From Aliiroseovarius halocynthiae (GTDB lineage: Bacteria > Pseudomonadota > Alphaproteobacteria > Rhodobacterales > Rhodobacteraceae): a stretch of DNA of 64,000 bases. The notes under the pieces were generated by a model. That model saw nothing but the letters and a program-made list of their open reading frames with translations, was not told the DNA's origin and searched no databases. The translations under genes were made by a program, and so were the position numbers. Location: the NCBI RefSeq assembly GCF_007004645.1, contig NZ_ML660020.1:62001-126000 (forward strand), written 5' to 3'. Below are positions 63,705 through 64,000 of the stretch, piece by piece; position 1 is the stretch's first letter, and each line of letters starts with the position of its first letter.

Positions 63705-64000
63705 TCAGCCCTCCTGCAGCGATTGCGCGGCGGTTTTCACAGCTGCACGAATACGGGGATAAGTGCCACAACGACACAGATTGCCAGACATTGCATCGTC
63801 AATGTCTTCGTCCGTCGGGGCCGTGTTGTTCGCCAGTAAATCAGCGGCCTGCATCATCTGCCCACCCTGACAATAGCCGCATTGCGCGACTTGATGCTTC
63901 AACCACGCCGCCTGAACCGCGTGCATCTCGCTGGGGTTACCCAGACCTTCGATTGTTGTGACAGGCCCGTCAATGTCCCCAACCAACGTCTGACACGACC
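63705..64000 (-). CDS. (2Fe-2S)-binding subunit, IorA-like (N-terminus cut off by window)
   Basis: The open frame runs off the right end; about 98 residues are visible. It begins [19 protein letters not shown] with the end of the first [2Fe-2S] domain, then the second domain: [18 protein letters not shown] and [20 protein letters not shown], the four cysteines CGYC/CRC of the helical cluster. Small electron-transfer subunit of the enzyme encoded by the adjacent gene, 2 bp before its start, so translationally coupled. ATG 63983-63986 is an internal Met, not the real start. Confidence 0.9.
   Translation of the reverse strand, partial: SCQTLVGDIDGPVTTIEGLGNPSEMHAVQAAWLKHQVAQCGYCQGGQMMQAADLLANNTAPTDEDIDDAMSGNLCRCGTYPRIRAAVKTAAQSLQEG

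Overview
The window reads as a chromosomal segment of a marine alphaproteobacterium of the order Rhodobacterales (Roseobacter group). This rests on the moderately high GC, the gene content and gene orders (hisA-hisF-hisE tail, the putrescine transport/catabolism block, a PrpE-type propionyl-CoA synthetase, an NDUFS4-like complex I accessory protein) and several short alphaproteobacterial families. Placement is by recognition of protein families and was not computed. No rRNA, CRISPR array, prophage or complete insertion sequence is visible; there is one tRNA (Tyr, GTA).

Layout. 1-6.5 kb: end of a histidine operon (hisA, hisF, hisE), small housekeeping genes, rlmB, tRNA-Tyr, pabB. 6.5-11.2 kb: homoprotocatechuate (3,4-dihydroxyphenylacetate) meta-cleavage genes hpaE-hpaD-hpaG-like-hpaH, divergent from their MarR-type regulator hpaR. 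11.2-13.8 kb: molybdate ABC transporter modABC. 13.8-23 kb: a polyamine unit with a PuuB-like oxidoreductase, a putrescine-type aminotransferase, a GntR/FCD regulator, the ABC transporter potFGHI and a PuuA-like ligase; a short remnant-like ORF closes it. 23-31 kb: flavodoxin-like protein, DUF1992, secreted 5'-nucleotidase, DUF952-pyrD-arsC, a MATE exporter with two hot-dog thioesterases, and a putative heavy-metal/manganese exporter. 31-41.4 kb: fatty-acid/short-chain acyl-CoA degradation (two MerR regulators, acyl-CoA dehydrogenase, GST, YidD-like protein, thiolase, FadB-type multifunctional enzyme, acyl-CoA synthetase). 41.4-46.1 kb: a membrane protein that looks like a catalytically dead M48 peptidase, a secreted orphan, and the nucleoside salvage operon cdd-deoB-add-upp. 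46.3-53 kb: maeB, prpE, nadK, glyA. 53-54.8 kb: a compact TetR-PspA-YiaAB unit with four copies of one palindromic operator. 54.8-59.2 kb: hydrolase, NDUFS4-like protein, a structured G-rich intergenic region, uvrB. 59.2-61.5 kb: an accessory stretch with an AT-rich orphan membrane gene, a pseudogene scrap, a repeated double hairpin and a HEPN-like orphan. 61.5-64 kb: an IorAB-type molybdenum hydroxylase, truncated by the window end.

The most interesting signals are: (1) the TetR-PspA-YiaAB unit with TGAAC-N3-GTTCA operators; (2) an array of TTTGCAA boxes between maeB and prpE, part of which forms the stem of the maeB terminator; (3) the accessory island at 59.2-61.5 kb with a HEPN-like protein, a 10-bp periodic operator-like repeat and a fragment of a second molybdopterin subunit; (4) a hairpin whose loop is a canonical G-quadruplex motif upstream of uvrB; (5) the M48-like protein without its HExxH motif. 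Start codons were often moved downstream of the longest ORF where a Shine-Dalgarno sequence or family length supports it; such choices are stated per gene.
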